DNA from: Clostridia bacterium
GTDB taxonomy: Bacteria > Bacillota > Clostridia > Oscillospirales > CAG-272
Direction of reading: 5' to 3'
DNA: 26,484 bases
Assembly (NCBI GenBank): GCA_017540285.1
Contig: JAFYBI010000414.1
Span: forward strand, 1 to 26,484
Shown here: piece by piece, positions 7,828 through 15,870 of the stretch
How positions within the stretch are numbered: the stretch's first letter is position 1
Layout of the letters: the number at the start of each line of letters is the position of its first letter
Position numbers and translations under genes: made by a program
Notes under the pieces: model-generated
What the model was told of the DNA's origin: nothing
Databases searched by the model: none
Seen by the model: only the letters and a program-made list of their open reading frames with translations

Positions 7828-8855
7828 AGCGCCTCCCGCGGCGGATTGCCGTAGATCAGGCATTCGTTCAGAAATGCTTCGATGTTTTCGAGCGGCGTGC
7901 CTCCGACGATCCCGTTCCCGGCAGCGTACAGAAAGCCGCCGGCGGGGGAGTCGAAGGTGTCGCGCATGAGCCGGACTTCGCGGCGGACGTCCTCCGGCGT
8001 GCCGTTGATGAGCGTATCCTGCACGTCCATCCCGACCCAGAAGGCGACCTTTCCCTTCCACGTATCCGCCACTTCGTTCCAGTCCATCGTATGCTTCTGG
8101 ATCGGGTGGAGAACGGAAAGGCCGCATTCGATGAGATCGCCGATGATCTCCGTGATGTTGCCGCACGTGTGGAGCCAGACGTCCACGTCATTCTCCCGGA
8201 CAAGTCCCCACAGCTCACGGTAATAGGGCTTGATGAACGTCCGGAAGGTGGCGGGACTCATCATCAGGGCTTTCTGCGTGCCGAGGTCGTCGCTGATCAT
8301 GTAGCCGTCCGGCTTCACTTCCCGCATCGCCCGTCGGAACAGCCGGATCTCCGTGTCGCAGACGGCGCGGTGCAGCGCGTGGACCTCGTCGGGAAAATCG
8401 TAATAGTCCATCATGAGGGTCTCCATGCCGCGGAAGTTCCAGATCCGCTCGTACATCAGGGACCAGTGGTGGATGAGGACGTATTTCCCCTCGGCGCGCG
8501 CCTTCTCCGCCATCCGGGCGGCATCGTCGAACAGTCCGGGCGCTTCGGTATCGGGCAGATCGGCGAGCAGCGCGGGGAGATCCTCCCAGTCCGGAAGCGC
8601 GGCGGCGGAATCCATGCCCGTCATTTCGGAACGGTCGATCGCGGGCAGACGCCAGAAAAAGCCGTCGGGGCGGGGCGAGAAGGACGGACAGGGGAACGGA
8701 ACGACAACAACGTCTTCCTCATAGCGATCAAAGCGGGAGAGCGCGTTTCCGTACTGCTCCCAGAGCCCCTCTCCCCACCATTTGGTGAACGCGCGGGGAG
8801 GCCGGGGCGGATTCCCGAAGCGGATTGCCGCGCGGACTTCATCTTTCGTCATCAT
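7824..8855 (-). CDS. URO-D superfamily protein 2 (MtaA/CmuA-like)
   Basis: This is a 343-residue URO-D superfamily TIM barrel. The metal motif reads W227-L-H229-T-C231-G-N, and the conserved HPIQK and FWVGMD segments follow. The site of the third Cys ligand in MtaA-like enzymes reads A-A-G-N314-G, so that ligand appears missing. TPLENI near residue 320 is the usual family ending. The start is a double ATG with an AAAGG ribosome binding site. The longer upstream reading would cross the promoter and is rejected. It is first in the five-gene operon and divergent from a third paralogue. It shares the overall domain with URO-D protein 1, but the sequences differ along most of their length, so recent duplication is unlikely. 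Confidence 0.85.
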   Translation of the reverse strand: MMTKDEVRAAIRFGNPPRPPRAFTKWWGEGLWEQYGNALSRFDRYEEDVVVVPFPCPSFSPRPDGFFWRLPAIDRSEMTGMDSAAALPDWEDLPALLADLPDTEAPGLFDDAARMAEKARAEGKYVLIHHWSLMYERIWNFRGMETLMMDYYDFPDEVHALHRAVCDTEIRLFRRAMREVKPDGYMISDDLGTQKALMMSPATFRTFIKPYYRELWGLVRENDVDVWLHTCGNITEIIGDLIECGLSVLHPIQKHTMDWNEVADTWKGKVAFWVGMDVQDTLINGTPEDVRREVRLMRDTFDSPAGGFLYAAGNGIVGGTPLENIEAFLNECLIYGNPPREAL

Positions 8856-8891
8856 GGGCGTTGCCTTTCTGCTTTTCGATCCTGATGGTCT

Positions 8892-8920
8892 ATTATACCA
8901 CAGTCCGGATCGGATTTCCA
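8892..8920 (-). promoter_or_regulatory. Promoter of the five-gene minus-strand operon
   Basis: On the minus strand a consensus -10 TATAAT (8892-8897) lies 17 bases from TGGAAA (8915-8920, four of six matches). It stands 36 bases upstream of the first gene, and no other good promoter was seen inside the operon. Confidence 0.7.
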
Positions 8921-8989
8921 TACGGCACGGCGAGAAAAACCGCGCCGGGCTGCGAAAAAAACGGAAACCGGCGGTTCTCTCCCCGCACC

Positions 8990-9018
8990 TTGACACAGAC
9001 CGCGCTTCGTGGTACAAT
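8990..9018 (+). promoter_or_regulatory. Near-consensus sigma-A promoter
   Basis: TTGACA (8990-8995) and TACAAT (9013-9018) are separated by exactly 17 bases. The start codon of URO-D-like protein 3 follows 44 bases later. A small inverted repeat AACCG-G-CGGTT (8966-8976) lies upstream of the -35 and could be a regulator site. Confidence 0.85.
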
Positions 9019-9062
9019 ACGGGAAAGGATTTCTTTCTGCACACACCGGAAGGAGAGCGGCC

Positions 9063-10106
9063 ATGAATTTGTCTGCCTATACGCTTGCCCTGCTCGAAGA
9101 CATCGAGAGACGGATCGACCCGGAGACGGAGGAGGACTACCGCGCGCAGTGGAAACGGTTCTGGTACACCGAGATGGATGTGCCGGTGTTCTCACCGCGC
9201 CGGAAAAAGACGTCGCCCCCCGGCATCGAGCTCAGGCCCATCGCCATCAACGACGCGCTCGAAAACTTTGAATGGATGCTCGACGCGGAGCTTGCAGAGC
9301 TCAGCAGACGGCTCGGCGGCAACGCGGCCCTCGGAATCCGGGCCAACTACGGGTCCGCGATCCTGGCCTCGATCTTCGGTGCGGAAGTGTTTATCATGCC
9401 GCGGGAGACCAATACCCTGCCGACGACCCGCTCGTTCAACGACAGCGATCGGATGCGCGCGCTCCTCGAAAACGGGATTCCCGATTTCACGACCGGCTTC
9501 GGCCGCGACGTGCTGATCTTCGGCGAACGGTGCGCGGAGATCTTCGAACGCTACCCGAAGATCAGGCGGTACGCCGAGGTCTATCACCCCGACACACAGG
9601 GGCCGCTCGATATCGCCGAGCTTCTCTGGGGTGGGGAGATGTTCTTTGAGATGTACGACGATCCGGATTTCGTTCATGCGGTCATGCGGCTCATCACCGA
9701 CACCTACAAGGGTTTTCTGAACAAATGGTATGAAATCATCCCGCGGCGGGAAGTCATCACCGTCCACTGGGGCATCCTGCATCGCGGCACGATCATGCTG
9801 CGGCTCGACAGCGCGATGAACCTATCGCCGGAGTTTTACGACGAATACAGCAAGCCGTACGACCGGGAGCTCCTGAACGATTACAACGGCGGCTGCATGC
9901 ACTTCTGCGGCCGCGGAGACCACTACATCGAATCCCTCTGCGAAATCGAAACGCTCTGCGGTTTCAATGTGTCCCAGCCGCACCTGAACGACATGGACGT
10001 CATCCTCCGGGCGGCGGCCGATCACGGCAAGAGGATCTTCAGCCTCCCCGACGCGATGAAATACGGGACGATGCCGGGCGTGAAGCGGGGGATGATCCAT
10101 TCGTGA
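9063..10106 (+). CDS. URO-D superfamily protein 3, divergent
   Basis: This 347-residue protein is the most divergent of the four URO-D-like proteins. It is recognised by the late segment C278-M-H280-F-C282-G, followed by a conserved Gly-Phe-Asn-x-Ser-Gln-Pro strand, which matches the His-X-Cys-Gly site of the family. The N-terminal half (1-130) differs from the other paralogues, with a long acidic helix and a strand-rich unit. No candidate third Cys ligand is visible near the C-terminus. The start follows AAGGAGAG, with a near-perfect promoter upstream, so expression is independent and probably strong. The gene converges with the GH20 gene, separated by 21 bases that contain only a short GACGC/GCGTC hairpin without a T-run. 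Confidence 0.75.
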   Translation: MNLSAYTLALLEDIERRIDPETEEDYRAQWKRFWYTEMDVPVFSPRRKKTSPPGIELRPIAINDALENFEWMLDAELAELSRRLGGNAALGIRANYGSAILASIFGAEVFIMPRETNTLPTTRSFNDSDRMRALLENGIPDFTTGFGRDVLIFGERCAEIFERYPKIRRYAEVYHPDTQGPLDIAELLWGGEMFFEMYDDPDFVHAVMRLITDTYKGFLNKWYEIIPRREVITVHWGILHRGTIMLRLDSAMNLSPEFYDEYSKPYDRELLNDYNGGCMHFCGRGDHYIESLCEIETLCGFNVSQPHLNDMDVILRAAADHGKRIFSLPDAMKYGTMPGVKRGMIHS

Positions 10107-10127
10107 CCTTCGTGCGGACGCCGGGCG

Positions 10128-11561
10128 TCACTGCCAGACTTCGTTCAGGTTCCAGCCGGATTCATCGAAGCTGCCGTCCGTTTCGTACAGGCGCCGCAGC
10201 AGGCATGCGCTTTCGGTGATCGAAAACGGCGGATTGTACGTGCCTTCTCCCCAGGCGCATCCGGCGGCGAAGGCAGCGTCCCGGAGCCAGTTCGGCAGAC
10301 GGTCCCATGTGGTGAAGAGGATGCCGGAGGTCCCGAGCTTTTTCGCGTCGGCGGCGAGGGAGCGGATGTTCTCCCGGTTGTCCCACGGGCAGACGACGGT
10401 GTCGAAGCCCTTCGTCATGAGGACGGAGGTCGTGACGTTGAAGCCGTTCCGATAGTCGTACTGCCAGTCCGCCATGATGATCCGGCGGTCGAGCCGATCG
10501 AGCGCGGCGGCGGTGTTCTGATTGTCCCCGTTCGCGACGATGGGTCCCTCCCCGAAATCGGAACGGCGCAGGAACTGATCGTGCCAGACGATGGGCCGGC
10601 GTCCCATACCGCACACATCCTCCGTCAGGCGGTTGAGATATTCCGCGAGCAGTTCATGCGGGACGCGCTTCCGGCAGCGATCGCAGGTCGCGAAGGAATA
10701 CGCCTCGTCGAATCCGAGATGGAAGTACTTCCCCGGCCCGCAGAACTCGACAAGCTCCGCGCGCATGTCCCCGAGCAGCCCGTAGGTATCGGGATTCGAG
10801 AGACACCACGTCCAGCCGTCCGGCTCGAACAGGCGGGAGAGACGCGGATTCCGGTTCAGGATCACGTGGCGTCCGAAACCGACGCGCGCCTGCGTCGCAT
10901 GACCGAACTGGTTCGACATGGGGATGATCTCCATCCCGTAGCTTTTCGCCAGATCGACGAGGACTTTCAGCTCGGATTTGGAAAAGGCGCGGTCCTTCCA
11001 CGCAAGAGCGGGCTCGCATTCGTAGGGGAAGGTCCCCCAGAATTCGAGGACCACGTGGGTCAGTTTGAGAAACCCGGCGAGATGGATCGCCTTTTTTATG
11101 TTATAGAGTTTGGTATCCGGGAAGACGCATAAGTGAACGGCGCGGAAGGGGATCGCGGGACTGTCGTGCGCTTCGGCGGAGAAGATGGCAAACGCTTCCC
11201 CGCCTTCGGTCAGATCCTCCGGACAGATGAGCTGAACGAGGGTCTCGATCCCGTGCATCAGCGAAAGCGCGTCCGATCCGACGACCGACACGCCGGCCGG
11301 ATCCACACGGAGCGCATAGGCATCGCCTTCCCGGAGCGCGGCTTCCGCCTTTCCGATCGTGAAGCGGAAGCCGTCTCCGCCGGGGACGAGTTCAAGCGCA
11401 GAGGCGCCGCAGGAAAACTGCCGCCAGAGGGTCCCGACCCGCTCCTCGCACGCGGGGGACAGTCCGCTCACGCAAGCGGTTGCCTTTGCGCCGAAGACGA
11501 ACCGTTCGGTTTCATCCTCCCGGAAAGATTTCGGGGCGGGATAGAGGTGTCTCAGATACAT
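10128..11561 (-). CDS. GH20-type beta-N-acetylhexosaminidase
   Basis: This is a 477-residue protein with an N-terminal alpha/beta domain (about 1-130) of the GH20b kind, followed by a TIM barrel. The signature HLGFDEAY carries Asp285-Glu286, the catalytic pair that uses the substrate acetamido group in GH20. The segment SNQFGHATQ (216-224) matches the family's loop before the catalytic strand. Cys293-x2-Cys296 immediately after the pair is seen in several bacterial members. There is no signal peptide, so it is likely cytoplasmic and removes terminal GlcNAc or GalNAc from imported oligosaccharides. The ATG follows AAAGGAG. Longer readings start inside the upstream gene. It is the second gene of a two-gene operon, 19 bases after the alpha/alpha-barrel protein. 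Confidence 0.85.
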   Translation of the reverse strand: MYLRHLYPAPKSFREDETERFVFGAKATACVSGLSPACEERVGTLWRQFSCGASALELVPGGDGFRFTIGKAEAALREGDAYALRVDPAGVSVVGSDALSLMHGIETLVQLICPEDLTEGGEAFAIFSAEAHDSPAIPFRAVHLCVFPDTKLYNIKKAIHLAGFLKLTHVVLEFWGTFPYECEPALAWKDRAFSKSELKVLVDLAKSYGMEIIPMSNQFGHATQARVGFGRHVILNRNPRLSRLFEPDGWTWCLSNPDTYGLLGDMRAELVEFCGPGKYFHLGFDEAYSFATCDRCRKRVPHELLAEYLNRLTEDVCGMGRRPIVWHDQFLRRSDFGEGPIVANGDNQNTAAALDRLDRRIIMADWQYDYRNGFNVTTSVLMTKGFDTVVCPWDNRENIRSLAADAKKLGTSGILFTTWDRLPNWLRDAAFAAGCAWGEGTYNPPFSITESACLLRRLYETDGSFDESGWNLNEVWQ

Positions 11562-11580
11562 TTTTGCACGCTCCTTTCGG

Positions 11581-13473
11581 TCAGGCTCCGCCGAGATCCG
11601 CGCGGGCAAGGATCTCGGGCATCATGAGGCCCATGAGGATCTCCGCGTCGGTCCAGCCGGATTCGCTGCACAAAACGGCCCAGCCCACATCGTGCGGACA
11701 GCCGTAGGCTTCGCCGAGCTCCATATCGAACGCCCGGCACCACGATCCGTCGGTCTTCGGGTCGTCGGAGCGGATCTGAGCTCTCATGCAGAACGCGGCG
11801 ACGTCCCGCCAGAGAGCGCGGTATTTCCCGTCTCCGGTGACGTGATGGGCGACGGCGAATCCGACGGGCAGCCAGTTCGTCGCGTAAAGCAGGTCCGCGA
11901 CCGGATCGCCGTTCTCCGTCAGCAGCGAGCATTCTCCCCTCGATTCGCGGGAGCAGTTCGCCCGGTAACCCGTGTCCCATTCCGCGATGCCGCCCGAGGG
12001 ATGGCGGTGTGTCAGCAGATCGTCCGTCACCCGGGTCAGCATATCCCGGTGCTCCTCCTCTCCCGTCGCCTGATAAAGGAGAGCGAGGGGCAGGATCAGA
12101 CGGCACAGCTCCTCCGTCTCGCTCTGTTCCCGCTTCGTATCGGGATAGAGGGACATGATGGTTTCGAGTCCGCGCCGCCCGACGTCGAGATAGGTCCGGT
12201 TTCCGCCGACGAGATAGGCGAGGAGCAGCGCGGCATGGTAATAGGCGTTGTAATGCGCGGAAGCATGGCCGTGTTCCGCCCCGGCAAGCGCGCGGATGCC
12301 GCCTTCGTCGAGGTGCGGGGCGTCCGTGCGGGAAACCCGGCACCCGTCCTTCGCGGTGGTCTTCACCAGGAAATCAAGCGCGCGGCAGACGGCGGGGAAT
12401 TCGCTCCGATCGCCGAGATACAGGGAATGGTAGAGCGCCGGGAGCATGGCGCGGGCCGCGTCGTCCTGATAGCAGACCTGCCAGGCCGTGTCGGTCCAGC
12501 GGAGCATCCCGTCGAAGAGACCGCCCTTGACCTGCATCGGGCCGAAAACGAAATCGGTGAGGTTCTGCGCGACGGCTTCGGCGTGTTCGTCGCCGTTCAG
12601 CGCGGCATAGAACCGGAACGCGCCCGCCGCTTCTCCCGAACAGTCCGTGCGCACGCCGTCGGCGATGCTCTGCTCCCCGTCGGGGGTGATGTCGTGGCGC
12701 AGTCCTTCCCGGATGCCGCCCCGGCCTTCGTCCACGAGATAGCGCTCCAGCCACCGGATCCCATGCTCGACGGCTTCCCGGCGGCACTTCTCGAATACGG
12801 CGTCTTCCCCGAGATCGGCGTCGGTCCCGTACCGGACGAGAGGCTCCGGGAGGCGTGCGGGGTCGCTGCCCGTGATCCAGCGCGCCATGAACACGATGAG
12901 CCGGCGCCATGCTTCCCGCGGGGCAAACCGCGCGCGGTTGTAATTGTGAAACACGAAGGAGGTCATCATGAGGTTTTCCCCGACGGTCCAGAGTCCGGGG
13001 ACCGCGCCCTTCATGATTTCGTCCCGTTCCGCGTTCCAGTGCCGGTGGGCGATGATGTGCTCCCGGTATGCGAGGAGGACCTTCATCCCCGGGACGCCGT
13101 AGTACGGCTGGACCATGCGGTTGCTGCCGTCGTCGAGCAGATCGCCGAAGGAGAGCCCCGGGATGCCGCCGTCCTCTTCGGTCACGACGACCAGTCTTCT
13201 GCGGGTGGTGTCGACGGGAGGCGCGGAATAGATCCCGATCCAGCTGCCGAGCGCCTCGGTGAAGCACTTTTTCCCGGCATCGCACTCTTTTTCGAGGCGT
13301 TCGCGGAGCCGGGGATCGAGCACGACGCCCGCGCCGAGGATGCAGTACGCGTCATAAGGCGAGAGATCCGCGCCGATCGCCTCCTCCGGGCTCATGCGGG
13401 TGATTTCCGCGCCGCAGCTTTCGAGAACCGCGGAAAAATCGGAAACCCCGTCTGCGAGAAGCAAGCATTTCAT
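11581..13473 (-). CDS. Unrecognised protein: Rossmann-like N-domain plus alpha/alpha barrel
   Basis: I do not recognise a named family for this 630-residue protein. Residues 1-80 read like a small alpha/beta (ThuA or GATase-like) fold: alternating strand and helix starting MKCLLLADG, with ILGAGVVLD at about 46-54. From about 215 the sequence is helix-rich, with repeated aromatic and His-containing helix ends (HYNAYYHAA, LYQATGEEE, NWLPVGFAVAHHV), as in six-hairpin glycosidases or glycuronyl hydrolases. No catalytic pair can be assigned with confidence. No signal peptide is seen, so it is probably cytoplasmic. The start follows AAAGGAG at good distance. It heads an operon with the GH20 enzyme, so a role in processing hexosamine-containing oligosaccharides is plausible but unproven. 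Confidence 0.75.
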   Translation of the reverse strand: MKCLLLADGVSDFSAVLESCGAEITRMSPEEAIGADLSPYDAYCILGAGVVLDPRLRERLEKECDAGKKCFTEALGSWIGIYSAPPVDTTRRRLVVVTEEDGGIPGLSFGDLLDDGSNRMVQPYYGVPGMKVLLAYREHIIAHRHWNAERDEIMKGAVPGLWTVGENLMMTSFVFHNYNRARFAPREAWRRLIVFMARWITGSDPARLPEPLVRYGTDADLGEDAVFEKCRREAVEHGIRWLERYLVDEGRGGIREGLRHDITPDGEQSIADGVRTDCSGEAAGAFRFYAALNGDEHAEAVAQNLTDFVFGPMQVKGGLFDGMLRWTDTAWQVCYQDDAARAMLPALYHSLYLGDRSEFPAVCRALDFLVKTTAKDGCRVSRTDAPHLDEGGIRALAGAEHGHASAHYNAYYHAALLLAYLVGGNRTYLDVGRRGLETIMSLYPDTKREQSETEELCRLILPLALLYQATGEEEHRDMLTRVTDDLLTHRHPSGGIAEWDTGYRANCSRESRGECSLLTENGDPVADLLYATNWLPVGFAVAHHVTGDGKYRALWRDVAAFCMRAQIRSDDPKTDGSWCRAFDMELGEAYGCPHDVGWAVLCSESGWTDAEILMGLMMPEILARADLGGA

Positions 13474-13500
13474 GAGAAAGTCTCCTTTGATGCATCTTTA

Positions 13501-13516
13501 ATGCCAATGACGGCAT
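13501..13516 (-). repeat. Small inverted repeat in the leader of the alpha/alpha-barrel gene
   Basis: ATGCC-N6-GGCAT forms a 5-bp hairpin or dyad between the predicted transcript start and the ribosome binding site. It could be an operator half-site pair or a leader hairpin. It is short enough to be chance. Confidence 0.3.
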
Positions 13517-13536
13517 GGCTTGAATACTCCGTGTTT

Positions 13537-13565
13537 ATTATATCAATTCCCGCGCCGGAAATCAA
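13537..13565 (-). promoter_or_regulatory. Promoter of the alpha/alpha-barrel and GH20 operon
   Basis: On the minus strand TTGATT (13560-13565) and consensus TATAAT (13537-13542) are 17 bases apart, 63 bases upstream of the start codon. It is divergent from the GH95-like promoter, with the two -35 elements only about 12 bases apart. Confidence 0.75.
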
Positions 13566-13577
13566 GGCAAAAAACTG

Positions 13578-13606
13578 TTGAAATCCGACGCGAAATCCTG
13601 TATAAT
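13578..13606 (+). promoter_or_regulatory. Promoter of the GH95-like operon
   Basis: TTGAAA (13578-13583) and consensus TATAAT (13601-13606) are 17 bases apart, about 65 bases upstream of the GH95-like start codon. Confidence 0.82.
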
Positions 13607-13627
13607 GAACATACAGACATAAAAACA

Positions 13628-13644
13628 GCGGCTCATGCAGCCGC
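13628..13644 (+). promoter_or_regulatory. Stem-loop in the GH95-like 5' leader
   Basis: GCGGCT and AGCCGC form a 6-bp GC-rich stem around the loop CATGC, within the predicted leader and 9 bases before the GGAGG ribosome binding site. It could influence translation or protect the 5' end. An ATG inside the loop begins a longer reading of the gene but has no ribosome binding site. Confidence 0.5.
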
Positions 13645-13670
13645 GCGGACGTCGGAGGTACACTACCACC

Positions 13671-15770
13671 ATGAGCGAACACAGATTTACGATCCGGGAA
13701 CCCGCCAAGGCGACGCCCTCGACCGCCCTGCCGGACGGGCTGATCGCGGGCAACGGCGATGTGACGGCCGTCCTCGCGGGATCGGCGGACAGGGTCCGGG
13801 TCTACATCGGCAAAGCGGATTTCTGGAAGGCCGACGGACGCGTCTACGTCGGGGAAAGAGGCGGGATCGCGCCGCTCGGGCTGGCGGAGCTTCTTCTGCC
13901 CCAGCTCGCTTATGCGGATTACGAAGCGGAGCAGGACCTCGATCACGCCTGCATCCGCCTGAATCTCACCGCCGGGAGGTTCTCGGCCGCCCTGACCGTC
14001 ACGGTTTGCGCCGGAGACAACACGATCCTCTTTGAGCTCGACCGCTCGCATCCTGCCGTGTCCGTCTCCCTCGACCTTCTTCCCCTCGAAGGATCGGAGG
14101 CTGCGGCGTCCCGGGAGGAAGCGGGAGACGTCGTCAGCACGATCCGCGGCTTCGACACGCCTGCGTGCCGGTTCCCGACATGGGGCATCTGCGCGCTGCG
14201 CCGGATCTCACGGACGGCTGCGGACGGGCAGGAACGGATCGTATGGGCGATCGCCGTCGCGACGAATCACGATACCGCCGCGTACCGCTGTCAGGCCGTC
14301 GAAAAAGTCCGCGCGCTCGACGGGGCCGCCTGCCGAAGGCTGCTCAGGGACCATGCCGATCACTGGGAGAGGTTCTGGGCGAAGAGCGGCGTGAGCCTGC
14401 CGGACGAGGACCTCGAACGCTGGTGGTACGCCGGGATCTACGCGGTCGCATGCTGCGCGGGGAACAAGAAGTTCCCGCCCGGTCTCTGGGGCGCGTATTC
14501 CACGGCGGACGGCATGGGATGGTTCGGCGACTATCACCTGAACTACAACTACGAGGCGCCGTTCTATGCGCTGACCGCCTCCGGCCATCCGGAGCTCCTC
14601 GCGTGCTCCTGTTCCCCGCTGAACGACTTCCTGCCGACCGCCAAGCGCTACGCGTCGGAATTCCTCGGCGTGGGCGGCGCGTACTTCCCCGTCGGGATCG
14701 GTCCGCTCGGCATGGAGACCGACGTCCGGCCCGACACCAAGGAACACGGACATCTCTTCCTCGGACAGAAGAGCAACGGAGCCTACGCCGCCGTCGTCCC
14801 GATGATGCACTGGTACGCGACGCGGGACGAAGATTTTGCGCGGCGCGAATACTACGAATTCCTGCGCTCGGTCGCCGAATTCTGGGAGGACTACCTCGTG
14901 CTCGAGGACGGAACGTATCAGATCTTCAACGATTCGCTGAATGAGGTCGGCTGGTATGCCGGGCCGGACTACATGCCGGAGGGACAGGACGACAAGAATC
15001 CCATCCTGTCGCGCGGGCTCGTGCGGATGCTCATGAAGCTGATGATCGACCTCGCCTCGACGCTCCGTCTCGACGAAGACAGGATCCCGGTATGGCAGGA
15101 CATCCTCGACCGTCTCCCGGAGGCCGGCACCATCGAGCGGGACGGTGAGGTGCTGCTGCGCGGGATCGACGGAAGCGACGCGCTGCGCGAGCTGACGATC
15201 GAATACATGATGCCCATCGGCGCGATCGGCAAATATACGACGCCCGCGCTCTTCGAGGCGGCGAAGAACACGCACCGCAGGCTCGCCATCTGGGACAGCC
15301 ACAACCGGTTCTGCGCCTACTATCCGATGGCCGCGCGGCTCGGGCTTCCGCCGGACGAGATCATCGGGCATATCCGCGAGGTCATCGAAAAGCACGGCCT
15401 GCCGAACGGCATGATCCGCTACGGCGGCGGCGGACTCGAAAACAGCGCGGGCATTCCGGGAACGGTCAACGAAATGCTACTGCAGAGCTACGAGCACATC
15501 GTCCGGCTCTTCCCCTGCTGGGACCGGTCGCGCGAAGCCTCGTTCCGCGGACTCCGGGCTTACGGCGCGTTCGTCGTCGACGCGGAAGTCAAGGACGGCG
15601 TGATCCGCGCGGAGATCCTCAGCGAAAAGGGGATGCTTCTCCGGCTCGAATCTCCCGGCGACGGCTACTGCGTCCTCAGGGGCGGCGAAGCGATCCCGCT
15701 TGACGGCGGAGTCACCGAAATCCCGACGACTGCTGGGGAGCGGCTGATCGTTTGCAGAGAGAAAGCATAA
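13671..15770 (+). CDS. GH95-like (alpha/alpha)6-barrel glycoside hydrolase
   Basis: This is a 699-residue protein resembling GH95, the inverting alpha-L-fucosidase and alpha-L-galactosidase family. The N-terminal beta-domain opening (ALPDGLIAGNGDVTAVLAG, 19-37) is the usual GH95 start. The linker helix HWERFW (231-236) precedes the helical barrel. GDYHLNYNYEAP (286-297) contains the Asn-x-Asn motif seen in the GH95 active site. EMLLQS with LFPCW near residues 600-620 matches the late barrel helix. No signal peptide is seen. GGAGG stands 12 bases before the chosen ATG, a rather long spacing. An ATG 12 codons further upstream lies in the loop of the leader hairpin and lacks a ribosome binding site. 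It heads an operon with the solute-binding lipoprotein. The substrate could be another L-sugar, so fucose is only the first guess. Confidence 0.75.
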   Translation: MSEHRFTIREPAKATPSTALPDGLIAGNGDVTAVLAGSADRVRVYIGKADFWKADGRVYVGERGGIAPLGLAELLLPQLAYADYEAEQDLDHACIRLNLTAGRFSAALTVTVCAGDNTILFELDRSHPAVSVSLDLLPLEGSEAAASREEAGDVVSTIRGFDTPACRFPTWGICALRRISRTAADGQERIVWAIAVATNHDTAAYRCQAVEKVRALDGAACRRLLRDHADHWERFWAKSGVSLPDEDLERWWYAGIYAVACCAGNKKFPPGLWGAYSTADGMGWFGDYHLNYNYEAPFYALTASGHPELLACSCSPLNDFLPTAKRYASEFLGVGGAYFPVGIGPLGMETDVRPDTKEHGHLFLGQKSNGAYAAVVPMMHWYATRDEDFARREYYEFLRSVAEFWEDYLVLEDGTYQIFNDSLNEVGWYAGPDYMPEGQDDKNPILSRGLVRMLMKLMIDLASTLRLDEDRIPVWQDILDRLPEAGTIERDGEVLLRGIDGSDALRELTIEYMMPIGAIGKYTTPALFEAAKNTHRRLAIWDSHNRFCAYYPMAARLGLPPDEIIGHIREVIEKHGLPNGMIRYGGGGLENSAGIPGTVNEMLLQSYEHIVRLFPCWDRSREASFRGLRAYGAFVVDAEVKDGVIRAEILSEKGMLLRLESPGDGYCVLRGGEAIPLDGGVTEIPTTAGERLIVCREKA

Positions 15771-15781
15771 CAACACACAAA

Positions 15782-15809
15782 CGGGTACCGCAGACACCGC
15801 GGCGACCCG
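15782..15809 (+). other. Intercistronic stem-loop before the lipoprotein gene
   Basis: CGGGT (15782-15786) pairs with ACCCG (15805-15809), and inside it CCGC (15788-15791) pairs with GCGG (15799-15802), with small bulges. There is no T-run, so it is not a terminator. Such hairpins before solute-binding protein genes often stabilise the downstream mRNA segment, which would suit a need for excess binding protein. Confidence 0.5.
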
Positions 15810-15870
15810 GTGAGGATCCCGGATCATCATCACAGACGGCAGACAGAATCCGCCGGGAAAGGAAAGACCA

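Noticed and set aside
8856..9044. Longer start for URO-D-like protein 2
   Set aside because: The extension covers the promoter and has no homology-like sequence. The double ATG has an AAAGG site.
10117..10129. GACGC/GCGTC hairpin between the convergent URO-D-like 3 and GH20 genes as terminator
   Set aside because: The stem is only 5 bp and no T-run follows on either strand.
11692..13581. 629-codon plus-strand open frame opposite the alpha/alpha-barrel gene
   Set aside because: High-GC coding DNA leaves long open antisense frames. The translation is rich in Arg, Pro and Gly with no domain, and the minus-strand gene has promoter, ribosome binding site and coherent fold.
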